This document shows positions 11,368-22,235 of a DNA stretch of 64,000 bases, piece after piece. The notes beneath the pieces are model-generated. The model saw only the letters and a program-made list of their open reading frames with translations, ran no database searches and was not told the DNA's origin. Position numbers and translations under genes: made by a program. This stretch comes from Pseudomicrostroma phylloplanum (Eukaryota > Basidiomycota > Exobasidiomycetes > Microstromatales): the NCBI GenBank assembly GCA_039545275.1, contig BCHS01000001.1, forward strand, positions 7,579 through 71,578, in the 5' to 3' direction. Position 1 is the first letter of the stretch, and every line of letters begins with the position of its first letter.

Positions 11368-12631
11368 ACACACACATGTTGTCTCACACCACTCGAACGA
11401 GCTTTTGGTCAATGTACATTATAGATGACACGTGTGCAAAACGAGTCATCGCCACTTTTCGCATTCTAGACGTCGGGCTACATGCTGACCGACCCCACTC
11501 TTCGTGCAACGACCGCTGTCTGACAATACTTTGTAATTACCTGGGTATCATGTTTTCGAGGGTATTGTGCCTGTGGGTACAGAACATGGCGAAGGCAGGG
11601 GCAAAGGTAGGACCGAATCAGCGTCCGCTCAACGTCTTCTGTCGAGTTCTCCAAGAGATGCGCTGGCCGATGCGTCAGGGATATGGTTTGGTCCTCTTTT
11701 GGGGCTGAGCTTGCGCAGAGGGCAATGCTACAGCCCTTTCAGCGTCTAATTAAAATTATCGACATCATTCGCACTGGCCGCCATCGAGGCCTAGCCCTCT
11801 TTCGGTGCCGGGATCTCGCGCCCTCTCTCTTCCCTCTCAAAATCTGCTGAGGGCGCCCCTCTGAGTGAAATTGTCCTCAGCAGATGGGAGTGGGTTCGAG
11901 ACCTCCCTCTACTGCTTAGAGGGCTACAGCACCGAGATATGGTCTACTCCCCGAGCTCCTTGTGGCTGTCGAAAGCGCAAATGACTGTCTACTCACGATG
12001 AAAGCCGTCCCCCCTTACCCCCTCCCCCTCGATTTCCCGCTCTGCCGTCAGAATCGGGAAGCGATCTCATGCGACTTGGGACTCGCAGGCGGTGGGCACC
12101 CAGTCATCCTCAATGGCTCGGAGTGTCTGCGCCTGCCAATCGCTCTGCTTCAGACTCGCTTCGGCTCCAAGCAGAAGAGTCAGGCGAGAAAGCTACGGGC
12201 CTGCGAGAAGGACAGATGGGCAGACGGTAAGAAAGGATAGGAAGCAAAGGACTGGACCTGGGCGGTAAATATGGCGCTGTGCATTTTCCAAGTGCTGTGA
12301 CGCGCAACGATGTGGCCCAGGCACCGGGCAAGCAATCGTGTGGGGCCGTGCCAGGCGGGGAGAAAAACTGAGGATTGCAAGAACACCAGCAACGAGGAGC
12401 TCCTCTTGTTTACACACTCCTCCTCCGTTGCGGTAGCAGCAATTGCAAAGGAGAGCAGGCCAGGGATCGTGCATGAATATACACTGCTGTACAAGGGCTA
12501 CGAAGACACAAAGACGCGCCAGAGGATACGACATGGGTGTAGCACCCCCGGCATGAATGATCACTGCCGCCCCAGGCCCAACAGTCCGAGTTCCCCACTC
12601 GATGGCTCGCTGTCCTGTCACTCACGATCGC
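11368..12631. other. Long intergenic region with a structured locus
   Basis: About 1.26 kb between the converging phosphatase gene and the coiled-coil gene. No protein gene is supported. The notable content is the cluster of inverted repeats at 11802-11935, listed separately. Open frames at 12110-12630 have no splice or homology support. Confidence 0.5.
11802..11935. ncRNA. Candidate structured non-coding RNA locus
   Basis: Three nested or adjacent inverted repeats lie in 134 nt. An outer 7-bp pair (TCGGTGC at 11802-11808 with GCACCGA at 11929-11935) would close the structure. An 11-bp hairpin pairs ATCTGCTGAGG (11842-11852) with CCTCAGCAGAT (11875-11885) over a 22-nt loop. A 7-bp hairpin pairs CCCTCTA (11905-11911) with TAGAGGG (11917-11923) over a 5-nt loop. 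Between them GGTTCGAGACC (11893-11903) resembles a pol III B box. I find no A box, no acceptor/T-stem fit to a tRNA and no T run just downstream on the plus strand. A TTTT on the minus strand near 11752 could end a transcript of the opposite sense. The class of RNA is unknown, and the locus may be only an eroded palindrome. Confidence 0.3.
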
Positions 12632-14598
12632 TTATGTTCCAGGGTGGCTGAACTGCTGTGCCTGTGTACAAGAAAGAGGCAAAGAGGCGGGCATGGCAGT
12701 GAAGGTATCCAGCTTGGTGAGCTCGGCGAAATCGAAACCTTCTACGGGCCGGTGCGTCAGCGCGCGCCAGATTTGGTCCTTGGCGTCTGGTTCTTGACGT
12801 GGAGGGATGTACGACGAGATGGCTGAGCGGACGTAGGTAATGCCCTAGCGGGAGCGATTTTATGGAGCAGTCGAGGGCAATCTCGAGCTCCAGCGCCATC
12901 ACACTGTGGTATGCTGCAGTCGACAAAAGTAGTCTTGTGTGGAAAGTGGGTAATGCATGGGTATATCTTGTACAAAGGTGACATGATGCGGCGGTCTCTA
13001 CTATACTATCCCATCTCTCGACCACTTGCCTCTCGCAAACTTCTACTGGCCTCGTCCCTCGCCAGGATTCTGGCCCTTTTCCTCCTCTCCAGTTCCAAGA
13101 CTCTCGAATCCACGACCTTGCTAGCATTTCTGAGTACCTCAGCCTCCAACTTCAGCCTGTTCAAGTCAGTCTGATGCGTCTTGACTTGAGCGGCGGTCCG
13201 CTGGCGTGCTAGGTGCAGCTCACGGCGCAACGGCGCGGTATATGGTGAGGAAGATGACGAGGAGGGTTTGGGTATGCTTTGAGCCAAAGCAGGGGCCGCC
13301 TTCGTTGCGGGAAGAGGACCAGAGGTAGCTGCACCACTTTGCTCTTGCTTCTCCTTGTTGCCAAGTCCTTGTCCCTTAGACACCTCCGCAGAGAGGCGAA
13401 TGTTGGCTCTGTCGGGGGCAAGATCTCGATGGGATGTAGACACGCTGCTTTGCGGGTCTGCACTGACAGACATCACCGAGTGCTCACGGCTCCTGCCGGG
13501 AGCATTGTCGCTGCTCGTAGAGGGAGCCGATGTGGCTGTCCCGGAGGGCGAGCGAGGCAGTGGTTGCATGGCAGCGGCAGCCGCGGTCCAATCCTGCTCC
13601 GGCCCACGTTTGAGGACAAGATTAAGCAGAGTTGTGGGCGTAGAGGGGAGAGATGGGCTGGCCACTCGACTAGCAGGGCTAGAGAAGAGTGGTGGGGGAA
13701 GAGACAAACTTGCTCCAGGCGGGCTTAAGACTGTTGTCAAAGGCTGTCCGGCCTCAGTAGAGGCGCTGGTACGTCTAGTGCCGCCCCGTGCAGAAAGAGC
13801 TAGAGCCCTCACCTCCTCGTCATCGTCGTCTTCTACAGATCCCGCACCCTCCAGACTGGCGTCTCGCGTGATTGCCGCTGGCGATGAAGTGGCTGACACA
13901 GCTTCAGAGTCGGGCTTGACCTTCCAGACGGCCCCCTCCAATTCCTTTTGCTCTTTGAGCAGTTGCTTCCTTCTTCTGCTCATCCGTTGCCGGACCGGAG
14001 CAGGCATCTGTGCGGGTGTAATTTCCCCTCTTCTGAGCTTCTCTTGGGCCTCCTGATATTCTGCTTCCCTTTGCAGGCGGAGGCGCTTGTAGTCGTTGCC
14101 CGATAGACGCTTTGGCATATGCGAGGAGGGAGGAGGGGATCGAGGCTCGGCTCTTTGAGGCTGTTTGGGCACAGTGGAGTAAACAAGGGGCCTACCGGTA
14201 CCGGAAGGAAGCACGAGACCAGGTTTCGAAGCGCAAGAGGTGGTCTTCGATGCGAGCATCGATGAAGACTGGTATGGGGAAGACGATGAAGAGGAGCCCT
14301 GCCAGCTTCCTTCGTCCAGTGGACCGTGGGGAGGGTCCGGTGTGTGGTCTGTGACTTGCGCACCGTCTCCAAAGAGGTCCTCGTCGCATCCGTGGTCCCT
14401 GCTGCCTCTGCTGCCATCTTGATCGTACCGCTGTAGTCCTTCCCCTCTCCCGGAACCTCCATCTAGTCCGGCGACTGACTGACCTTCCCCGGCCTCGTGG
14501 GCGTCGGCCAGAGCTTGGTCTATGAAATGACCCACTGCATGTTCAAGCCGTCTTTCCTCGTCGTCTGTCGAATAAGCGTCCACTTCAAGCCGGTCCAT
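12632..14598 (-). CDS. Unrecognised protein with C-terminal coiled coil and small C-terminal domain
   Basis: I do not recognise the family. Exon 1 is 14598-13030 (523 codons) from an ATG. It encodes a mostly disordered protein with acidic and Ser/Pro-rich stretches, a basic segment near residues 165-220 and a charged coiled coil at about 450-523. Unspliced it would end seven residues later at 13006. I prefer a second exon at 12844-12632 encoding GITYVRSAISSYIPP...SLPLSC and a TAA stop. This stretch has normal protein composition, opens in phase and cannot be explained otherwise. The implied intron (13029-12845, 185 nt) would use a GC donor, GAG|GCAAGT, and the acceptor CGCTAG|GG. The total is 593 aa. 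A coiled coil followed by a small folded domain resembles kinetochore or scaffold subunits in layout only; no function is claimed. Confidence 0.6.
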
Positions 14599-14714
14599 GC
14601 TGACCTCTATTGCCCTGGTATACCTTAGTAGCTACCTGCTTCTATAGGCGAGGAGGCGGAGGGGCCGGACTCATGGCGAGCGTTGAGGCTGGGAAATCTG
14701 GCCAGGGAGACTGC

Positions 14715-15260
14715 TCAGCTCCACTCAGCAGCCACAAAGCCTCGCAGGAGACTCAGATTGACGATCCGCCAGTCTTCCGACTGCTCAGCTCTGGTATGGC
14801 GTAGCTCTGAAGGGCCTCCGTCTCCAGTCGTGACGTACGAAAACTTCGAGCGTAGAATCGAAGAGAGGTGGATGGATGCAAGAGCCGCAAGAGATTCATC
14901 CTTCGACGGGAAGAAGGGAAAAAGGCGAAGAGGCAACGGGGCGAAGCAACGTCGTGTTCAAGCTCCGCCCCCTTTCCGCTTCACCTCGACGCGACTGGAC
15001 GATTTCCTCGCCGCCGGCCATGGCTTTCCTTGACTACTACTACTACTACCACCGTTGCTGCTGCTAACCGCTGTCAGAGTACCATCTGTGATCCTTCCTA
15101 CCTCGTCTCTCAGTAGCCCTACCGCAGCTTCTGCTACACTGAAAGGATCCCCGGACTGTGATAGAACGGCAATGCCGTTCGCCTGAAGTGCAAGGGCCAC
15201 CTCGGACTCTCCGCCGCGACGTAATGCCACCGCGTCTTGCCTCTCCGGCGCTTCCACCCT
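14715..15260 (-). CDS. Unrecognised small protein, 5' end unresolved, antisense to the RecQ 5' end
   Basis: Two exons read in phase: 15260-14985 and 14900-14715, with GTGAAG donor, GTCGAAG acceptor and an 84-nt intron, giving about 153 residues ending in FVAAEWS. Composition is protein-like, with helical stretches such as EVALALQANGIAVLSQSG and DESLAALASIHLSSILRS. No in-frame ATG precedes exon one. An acceptor CCCCCAG at 15261, with a possible branch CTGAT upstream, suggests at least one further exon inside the region that encodes the RecQ N-terminus on the other strand. Either the two genes overlap antisense, or one start is misplaced. No family recognised. Confidence 0.35.
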
Positions 15261-15810
15261 CTGGGGGATCCTCTTCTTATCAGCGGCCACCCCCCATATT
15301 CGTGGACACTTCTGATTCCGATGCCAGTCAAGACAGTGGAGCGGAGGGCAGTGAGGACAAGGAGAATGATGCGAGTCGAGCATACAGGAGGCGAGGTCCT
15401 CTTGCCCCTCTAATGGTGGACGGAAGTGGCGATGAGCAAGGCTCACGGCGTTCGGCGTCGTCTTCGCAGAGGCTCGCGACGTCGGCAGGCGATTCAGCAC
15501 ACAGATCGACCAGTCGGATACTGGCACTGGCTACGCCGCCCCTGGTGGCGGCGTCATTGCCATCGACAAAGGACCGCAAGCCCTGCCCCTTGCCTCCTTC
15601 GAGCGGAGGTGGTAGTGTACGCAGTCGCCGAAGTGGTACAGAAAGGAAGCCCACGGCTGGTGGCAGTACAGTAGGTACGCCCTCTCGATCGCGTCCGTCT
15701 TCTTCGGGCGAGCTGGATACGGTGAGTAGGGAGCGATGATTGGAGCTTGCGGTGCATATATGGCACTTTACTCGCCCGCGATGCTGATGCAGTGTCTGTC
15801 TTCTCTGCCC

Positions 15811-15856
<46 letters not shown>

Positions 15857-18800
15857 TACTAGCGCACGAGTGATGAGCTGAACGCCATGCTAGCTACCAA
15901 TCTCAGTCGCAAGAACGATCTTAATGAGCAACTGATTGATTATCACGACGGCAAAGCACCGTCCGGCACCGATGTGGAGTGGCTGAAAGCTTCTAGGTTA
16001 GTTGTTAGGGCGCCTCATGGCGAGGTCAGATGAAACAGACGCGGACAGCTCACTTACGAATCATTTGCCTCCCATTGCCCATACAGAGTCTTCCTGACGA
16101 CTCGGATAGCCGAGCTGCGTTCCATTCTTGAAGAGAGAGGAGTGCCTACCTACTCTCAAAGTGCGCAGCAGCAGCAGCAGCAGCAGCAGCCTCTGCCTCC
16201 GCCCTCATCCAGTCACTCCCGCCATCCTTCTCGGTCGCAAGAGGAAAGGCACCGGCGCGCTCAGCCGACTATAGCAAGACATCATGCCACGCCCCTCAAG
16301 GCAACTTCTTCCATCGCAGCGTTCAGTGATGAAGAGAATCTCACGCCACCTCCCCCTATACTCTCCTCCCCATCCTTGTCTCGTATCACAAGGCAGGCGT
16401 CCGGCAGTATCTCTCGATCACGCCCTCATAATAGTGGAGCATTGCATGAGATCAGCAGCTCGGCACAGCGGCGTCTGCGGGCAGACAACAATCACAGCAA
16501 CAACCATGGCACCCAACAAAGTACGAGCAGGAGCGCTATCCTCGACGCCTTGGACGGAGCAGACGACTGGGAAGGCCTCTTCGATGACGACGAGGAGGCA
16601 CTGATGGCAGAGATTGAAGAGCCCGGGCAGAGAGAGCAAGGGAGGCACCAGCAGCAGCGCATGGGTCAACAGTCTCACATTGCCGCCTCTCAACTCGATG
16701 ACCTCGAGGTTCACGGCGCTGGCATTCGATCCGGAAGAAGATTAGAAGAATCAGCCGCGGCCACGCCTGATCACGTTCGTGTACAGTCAGACGCAACAGG
16801 CTCCTCATCTGGGGTCTCGAGCAGCTCAGGCGCTGCAGCCACAGCAGTCAAAAAGATTGCCAGCGTTCGAGAGCAGATGAATTACCCATGGTCTAGAGAC
16901 GTGGCCAAGGCCTTGAGACGGACTTTCAAGCTTCAAGAGTTCCGCAGCAATCAGCTCGAAGCAATCAATGCGACCCTTGGGGGCAAGGACGTCTTCTGTC
17001 TGATGCCGACAGGTGGTGGCAAGTCCCTCTGCTATCAGCTTCCGGCCCTCATCGACTCTGGTACGACCAAAGGAGTGACGGTTGTCATCTCTCCGCTACT
17101 GTCGCTAATCCACGATCAAGTACGTCACCTGCTCGACCTGACTATACCAGCTCTGATGCTGATCGGGGACATGCCAGGCCCTAATCGCGAATTTGCCCTC
17201 GCCGAGCTCTTCTCTCGGACGCCTACGACTCGATTGGTATACGTCACGCCCGAATTCGTCGGTCGATCGCGGCAGGCTCAAGACGTTTTCACCTCGCTCA
17301 ACAACAAGGGCTTGCTTGCTCGCTTCGTCATTGACGAAGCCCATTGCGTATCACAATGGGGACATGACTTCAGACCAGACTATGCGGCCCTCGGCAAGCT
17401 GCGAGAGCAATTCCCCGATGTGCCCATCATGGCAATGACTGCTACTGCCAATCTTCGGGTCAAGACAGATGTCGTCGCCTCTCTGAAGATCAAAGACTGC
17501 AGAGTTCTGGAGGCATCGTTCAACCGAGCCAATCTGCGCTACGAGGTCAGGGACAAGAATGCCAAGACGGTCATTGCCGACATCGCCAAGTTCATCCAAG
17601 CGTCGCATAAAGGCCAGTGTGGGATTGTGTACTGTCTCTCGAGGCGAGCTTGCGAGGAGGTGGCAGAAAAACTCGCCAGAGACCATGGTCTTGAGGCTCA
17701 ACATTATCATGCCGCCCTCAGTAAGACGGACCGGCTAGCAATTCAAGAAGCCTGGCAGGCTGGAAAGTTCAAGATCATCGTGGCCACGATTGCTTTCGGC
17801 ATGGGTATCGACAAGGGGGATGTCAGGTTCGTCGTTCACCATACCCTGCCTCAATCGCTCGAGGGCTATTATCAGGAGACTGGTAGAGCTGGTAGAGATG
17901 GCAAGAGCTCTTCGTGCATTCTTTACTACAGCTACAAGGACACGAGCGGCATCAAGAGGATGATTGACGATGGGGAAGGTACAGCCGACCAAAAAGAGCA
18001 ACAGCACGGTAATCTGCGACGAGTGGTCCAGTACTGCATGAACAAGAGTGATTGCAGAAGATCCCAAGTGCTTCAGTATTTCGGCGAGGCATTCCCCTCT
18101 GATGCATGCCACCACACCTGCGACAATTGTTGCTACACCGCCGCCAATCACCAACAAGCCGTCCTCCAGGATCTGACCACTCAAGCACGACATGCAGTGG
18201 AACTGGTAAAAGATCTCAGTCGTCCCGCTGGGCGTGGGGGGCCAAAGGGCGGTTGCACGCTTCTTCATTATGTCGATGTCTTCCGGGGCTCACAGTCAAA
18301 AGCAATCCGCACCAAAAATCATCACCTGCACAAGAGAGCTGGTGCAGGTTCTTCGATGAACAGGGGAGACGTGGAGAGACTGTTCCAAGAATTGACCATT
18401 CGTGGAGTATTCAACGAGAGGTCAGAGATCAACGCCGCAGGATTTGCGAATGCATACCTCGAAGTGAGTGTCCAGGCAGCTTCAGTGAGGCCGTAAAGCT
18501 TCTCAGCCTTTCTGACAACCCTCTGCCTCCATCAACTACAGCTTGGTCCAGAAGCAGACTCTCTCGTTGATGGCGGGATGAAAATTGAGTTGTCAGTCCA
18601 GAATCCATCCGCGTCGAGCACTGCAGCAGCATCTTCCAATCGACCTGGGCAGCAACCGGTGCAACGAAAGACCGTCGCTCCAACTCGAGCAGCGCCCCTC
18701 CAACTCGATGATTTCGAAGAGTATCACGGAGCCGTTGACGAGTTTGACATCTCCAATGTGGATCTGAGCCCCCATGCTCGCCCAGAGAAGAGGCACCAGG

Positions 18801-19606
18801 CCGCCGTTGCAACAAGTGGCGGAGGTGTCAATCTAGGCGAAGCCATGCTACGCAGAGCTGGCCACCGGGTTGATGAGACTCGACAGTCACGTCCATCCTC
18901 CAACGGTGGTGGCAACGACAGCTCCAAGGTCTGCTATGAGGAACTGGTGAGACTGAGGGATAATCTTGCGCACACGAACAGATGCCCCAAGATGGCCGTC
19001 TTCGACGACGCCACACTAAGGCGGATTGCAGACACTAAGCCCACCGGTATAGCCCAATTCGTTGCCATCAATGGTGTAGGAGACGAGAAGTATGAGAGCT
19101 TCGGCAGGGAATTTTTGGCCGTCTGCAAGCAATTCGCCAACGCTCGACCATCCGGCATCGATGTCAATCGCTTCAGCTACGGACAAGGTCATCCCCAAGC
19201 GCAAGCTCCACGTCGTCACATCAACGTCGCCGACGACGACGATGACGATGATGACGATGTCCACGAAATTACCACTCCTCCACGTCCCAGCAAGCGCTTC
19301 ACACCTTCGGCTGCGTCTGCAGGCCAGGCAAAGAGACCGAGAGTCAGCGATGGGAATCGGGCACCCGTCGTCGCGAGAAATGGCAGCGGTGGCGGTGCAG
19401 GCAGGCCCGGGAGCGGAAGTAGCAGTAGTGGCAGAGCTCCCTTGGGCAATTTCGGACAGGGTTTCTCCCCTCGAGGCGGTAGACCAGGAGGCGGAGGCGG
19501 TGGTGGCCGCGGCATTCATGGTGGTCAAGGGAGCACGCCCATCAGCCTGCAGCTGCCCTTACCCGGCGCAGCGGCGGCAAAGAGGGGGCGACGACTAGCG
19601 TTCTAG
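15224..19606 (+). CDS. RecQ DNA helicase, Sgs1/BLM type
   Basis: ATP-dependent 3'-5' helicase which, in the yeast and human relatives, resects DNA ends, dissolves double Holliday junctions with Top3-Rmi1 and unwinds G-quadruplexes in the nucleus. Four exons: 15224-15721, 15863-15996, 16087-18463 and 18542-19606, giving 1357 aa. The N-terminal ~450 residues are disordered and include acidic and poly-Gln stretches. Helicase core: LMPTGGGKSLCYQLP (Walker A, about residue 520), DEAH (about 627) and QETGRAGRDG. The RecQ-C zinc site has four Cys in CRRSQVLQYFGE...C..TCDNC (about 867 onward). An HRDC domain lies at about 1134-1205 (YEELVRLRDNLA...FVAINGVGDEKY). The C-terminus is Gly-rich and basic. 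Intron 1 holds a 45-nt C run. The ATG at 15224 is the first in frame; the N-terminus is uncertain because of the possible antisense gene. Confidence 0.93.
15812..15856 (+). repeat. Poly-C run of 45 nt in RecQ intron 1
   Basis: Forty-five consecutive C residues end one base before the CTACTAG acceptor region of intron 1 (15722-15862). The template strand therefore carries 45 G. Length is likely polymorphic or imperfectly assembled. Confidence 0.85.
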
Positions 19607-19904
19607 ACGGCCTCATTTAATCTCACGCACTTGTACACCATAAGCCATGCCAATTCGTGCTGCCTGTCAGACTGCGCAATCGAGTGTGAGGCATGTGACG
19701 CTACGATACATCGGCTCGCGAAGGATATTGGTCAACGGNGACAAAGGGNAATGCGGTTGGCAAATTGGCACATTCAGGCTCAACGGTACGAATCTCGACC
19801 CCCCGCCATACTGCCGGACGAAGTTGACAGTGCAGGGGTGTCCTACTCGCGCTGACCCTGCAGCGCCTCTTTGAATTTTCTCGCGCCGCATCTTTTTCTA
19901 CGCC
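19607..19904. other. Convergent 3' intergenic with two ambiguous bases
   Basis: About 300 bp between the RecQ stop and the stop of the minus-strand gene. It contains two N bases, at 19739 and 19749. Frames crossing the Ns (19631-19874) cannot be judged. No feature supported. Confidence 0.5.
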
Positions 19905-21668
19905 TCAAAAGTCCTGAGCCTCCTTCTTGGCCTTTGGCTCCATCTCTCTCCAAAGTCGCAACCAAGTCGCAATGCAAACACAATCAATGAGGCTGAGTGC
20001 CGCCGCCGCCGCCTCGCCCTTGCGCTGGCGCTGGCGCTGGCGCTGTCCTTTGAGCAGGCCCGTGGTGTGGCAGGCGGCGAGGTGGGGCATGTCCCTGATG
20101 CCTTGCTTGTGCAGCTTCTCCACTAGCTCGTCGTATCCGGGTCGGTGATTCTGCATGAACTCGCTGACGGAGATGTAAGGTCCGTCGGGCAAAGAGACGG
20201 AGGCGTGTGCACTGACGTTGTCCGCCTCAGAGTGCTCGCCTTCTTCGAGAGGTGAGGAGCCAGTCGTGGATGATTCTTCTTGAGCGCCGCAAGGCGAAGT
20301 GGTGGGACGTCGGCGGCGTTTGGCCAATCTTGGGTCGCGGCACTGGCTAGTCTCTTCCTCTGCGCCGCGCTTCCTAGAGAACAGGTTTACGCTGTCCTCT
20401 CGATCTGGATGAATGCGTGGGGTGCTGGTCACGGAGCGCAGTCCTTCTCGATCCTCAGTCGGGGACGTTGAGCTGAGGCGTCCTCGAGGTGCCGACTCGG
20501 AGTCGCGCTGGCCTTTTTCTTTACTAGGAGGGGCTCCCCACTTCCGAGTCTCTGAGAGGTCTGCGTATGCGCGTGAGGGGGCTAGAGGTGTAGGGACCCA
20601 GTCGACTCCCTTCCACCTGAGCTGTACCTCGATCAATGGTCTGCCCCATCGACTCTTCTTGAGCACCTCGTCGACGAAGCTGCGGTACTTGTTCTGGTTA
20701 TCGATGAAGATGCTCTTGTCGAAGTTGTTGAACCCTTCCGATGGACTGTAGGTGACTTGAAAGTCGCTGAGTTTGAGCTGACGATCATTGAGGAGGCGTC
20801 TGACCTCTGCGGTCATCTGCTCTCGGAGGACAGTAAAGGCATGTGAAGCCTTGATGCTGAAACGAGTGACCTTGTCTGCGGCTGCTGCAGGCGTCGTCTC
20901 GAAGATGGGACGCACGGATCGCTGCTGGCCTGAAGCGGGGTGACGCTCGTCGATGGTTCCTTTAGAGCCAGGTGAGTTGAGTCTTTGAACCTCTCGACCT
21001 CGAATAATTCGGATCAACACTACGAGCTCGACTGACGATGGAGCCGATGGCGAAGAGGCGTTAGGATGCTGTTTGTGCTTGTAATATTTGTGGCTTCTGT
21101 CTTTGTTGCTGCTATTGTTGCTGCTGCTGCTCTGTTGAGGGCCAGCGTAAGTAGTGGGGTGCTGTTGTTGCCCCTGATGAGGTGTCTGTGGGCCGTAGTA
21201 GTGATCAAGTCCATGCTGAGCGTGATGGCGCCTGAGCAGTCGTACCATGATGGGAGCGTCTGCTTTGACTCGCAGTGCCTCGGCGACAAAGGCGTCGTGA
21301 GCCCTCTGTGACTCAATGGGGAGGCTGCTATTCCAAGGATGACCATAGAGGCGCTTTCTGTAGACTACATCGTAGTCGTCGAGGTTGAGGTGAGTGAGGG
21401 TCTCGATGCGCTGTAGCACCTCGTTGAATCGCAGGGAAGCAGACACTTCGAATTGGCCGATGACGGAGAAGATTTGCTGCTGGCTTTGAGAAGACTTTGC
21501 ACCAGCCTTGAGGGTCTTGCCTGCGTCAAAGGGGGTGACCTCGACGGCATACACGACACGAGGGTCTTTGGCACTGGTAGTAGGGGCGGGTGCAGGACCT
21601 GATGGCGGGGCAGGGCATACGAGGCCGCTGGGTGCCAACGGGGTGAGAGGCGGCCCACGGGGATCCAT
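19905..21668 (-). CDS. Unrecognised protein with duplicated ubiquitin/PB1-like region
   Basis: A single exon of 587 aa from the ATG at 21668; the open frame continues upstream to 21920, but that part reads like 5' UTR. Two related blocks are visible. Block one (about residues 33-150) runs from VVYAVEVTP through FEVSASLRF and LNLDDYDVVY to HDAFVAEAL and PIMVRLLR. Block two (about 215-350) runs from VELVVLIRI through FSIKASHAF and LKLSDFQVTY to YRSFVDEVL and PLIEVQLRW. Spacing of hydrophobic strands and helices suggests a beta-grasp fold, like PB1 or ubiquitin-like domains. A short helical C-terminal region (YISVSEFMQNHRPGYDEL...GIRDMPHLAACHTTGLLK) could be a SAM-like helical bundle. The linker is Ser/Arg-rich, with a likely nuclear signal (LAKRRRRP). 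Function unknown; scaffold or signalling roles are only suggested by the domain type. Confidence 0.65.
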   Translation of the reverse strand: MDPRGPPLTPLAPSGLVCPAPPSGPAPAPTTSAKDPRVVYAVEVTPFDAGKTLKAGAKSSQSQQQIFSVIGQFEVSASLRFNEVLQRIETLTHLNLDDYDVVYRKRLYGHPWNSSLPIESQRAHDAFVAEALRVKADAPIMVRLLRRHHAQHGLDHYYGPQTPHQGQQQHPTTYAGPQQSSSSNNSSNKDRSHKYYKHKQHPNASSPSAPSSVELVVLIRIIRGREVQRLNSPGSKGTIDERHPASGQQRSVRPIFETTPAAAADKVTRFSIKASHAFTVLREQMTAEVRRLLNDRQLKLSDFQVTYSPSEGFNNFDKSIFIDNQNKYRSFVDEVLKKSRWGRPLIEVQLRWKGVDWVPTPLAPSRAYADLSETRKWGAPPSKEKGQRDSESAPRGRLSSTSPTEDREGLRSVTSTPRIHPDREDSVNLFSRKRGAEEETSQCRDPRLAKRRRRPTTSPCGAQEESSTTGSSPLEEGEHSEADNVSAHASVSLPDGPYISVSEFMQNHRPGYDELVEKLHKQGIRDMPHLAACHTTGLLKGQRQRQRQRKGEAAAAALSLIDCVCIATWLRLWREMEPKAKKEAQDF

Positions 21669-22235
21669 GGTGGGCGAGAGGGGAAAGGGAGGGTGAAGGT
21701 AAGGTGAGGAGAGGCGACCTGAGGATGGTATGGAAAGGAGGAGCAGAAGGGAAGGATTGACTGCGTGTGCTGCCACAGTGTCCTCGTCAAGGTGTTTGTC
21801 GTGTCGCTGCCGTCTGCCGCCGCGACGCGTCTCCTCAAGTGTGCCTGAGTTCTCCTCTACATCCCATCCCGCCTTTGCCCTTGTAAGCTCAAGCTTGTTT
21901 TCCTGATATAAGTCAGTCACTCAAATCATCCCCAGCGCAAAGCAGCGGCAATACACTACAAGTCCGTGTAGCAATAGCAATGGAGGCCTGCCCCCTTCCT
22001 TCGCCCCTTCGTTTTAATCGAGCAAATCGTCGCATTGCGTTGCGAATCACAAACGCTCAGGCCAACAGAATTTGAGATTTCCAATGTCCGCGCCTCGCCA
22101 CTTCCGTCCTGTATTTCTTTCCGTGTAGAGCAAAAGCAACGCCGATTTGTTTCCTCCTCCTAATCGTATCGAGGAGCTTTTCTTATTCTTGCTTGCGTCG
22201 CCCGGAGCTCCACCATAGAGCCCGCCCACTCTACC
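21669..22235. promoter_or_regulatory. Divergent intergenic region
   Basis: This 567-bp gap lies between the starts of the duplicated-domain gene (minus) and the cysteine-synthase-like gene (plus), and presumably holds both promoters. No clear TATA box or repeat. Promoter role inferred from orientation. Confidence 0.35.

Noticed and set aside
11802..11935. A tRNA at the inverted-repeat locus
   Set aside because: The T-arm stem pairs poorly, no A box or D arm is found and the bases after the T arm do not pair with a 5' acceptor strand.
13355..14056. 233-residue plus-strand frame opposite the coiled-coil gene
   Set aside because: Explained by GC-rich antisense composition; the minus frame is longer and has charged coiled-coil content.
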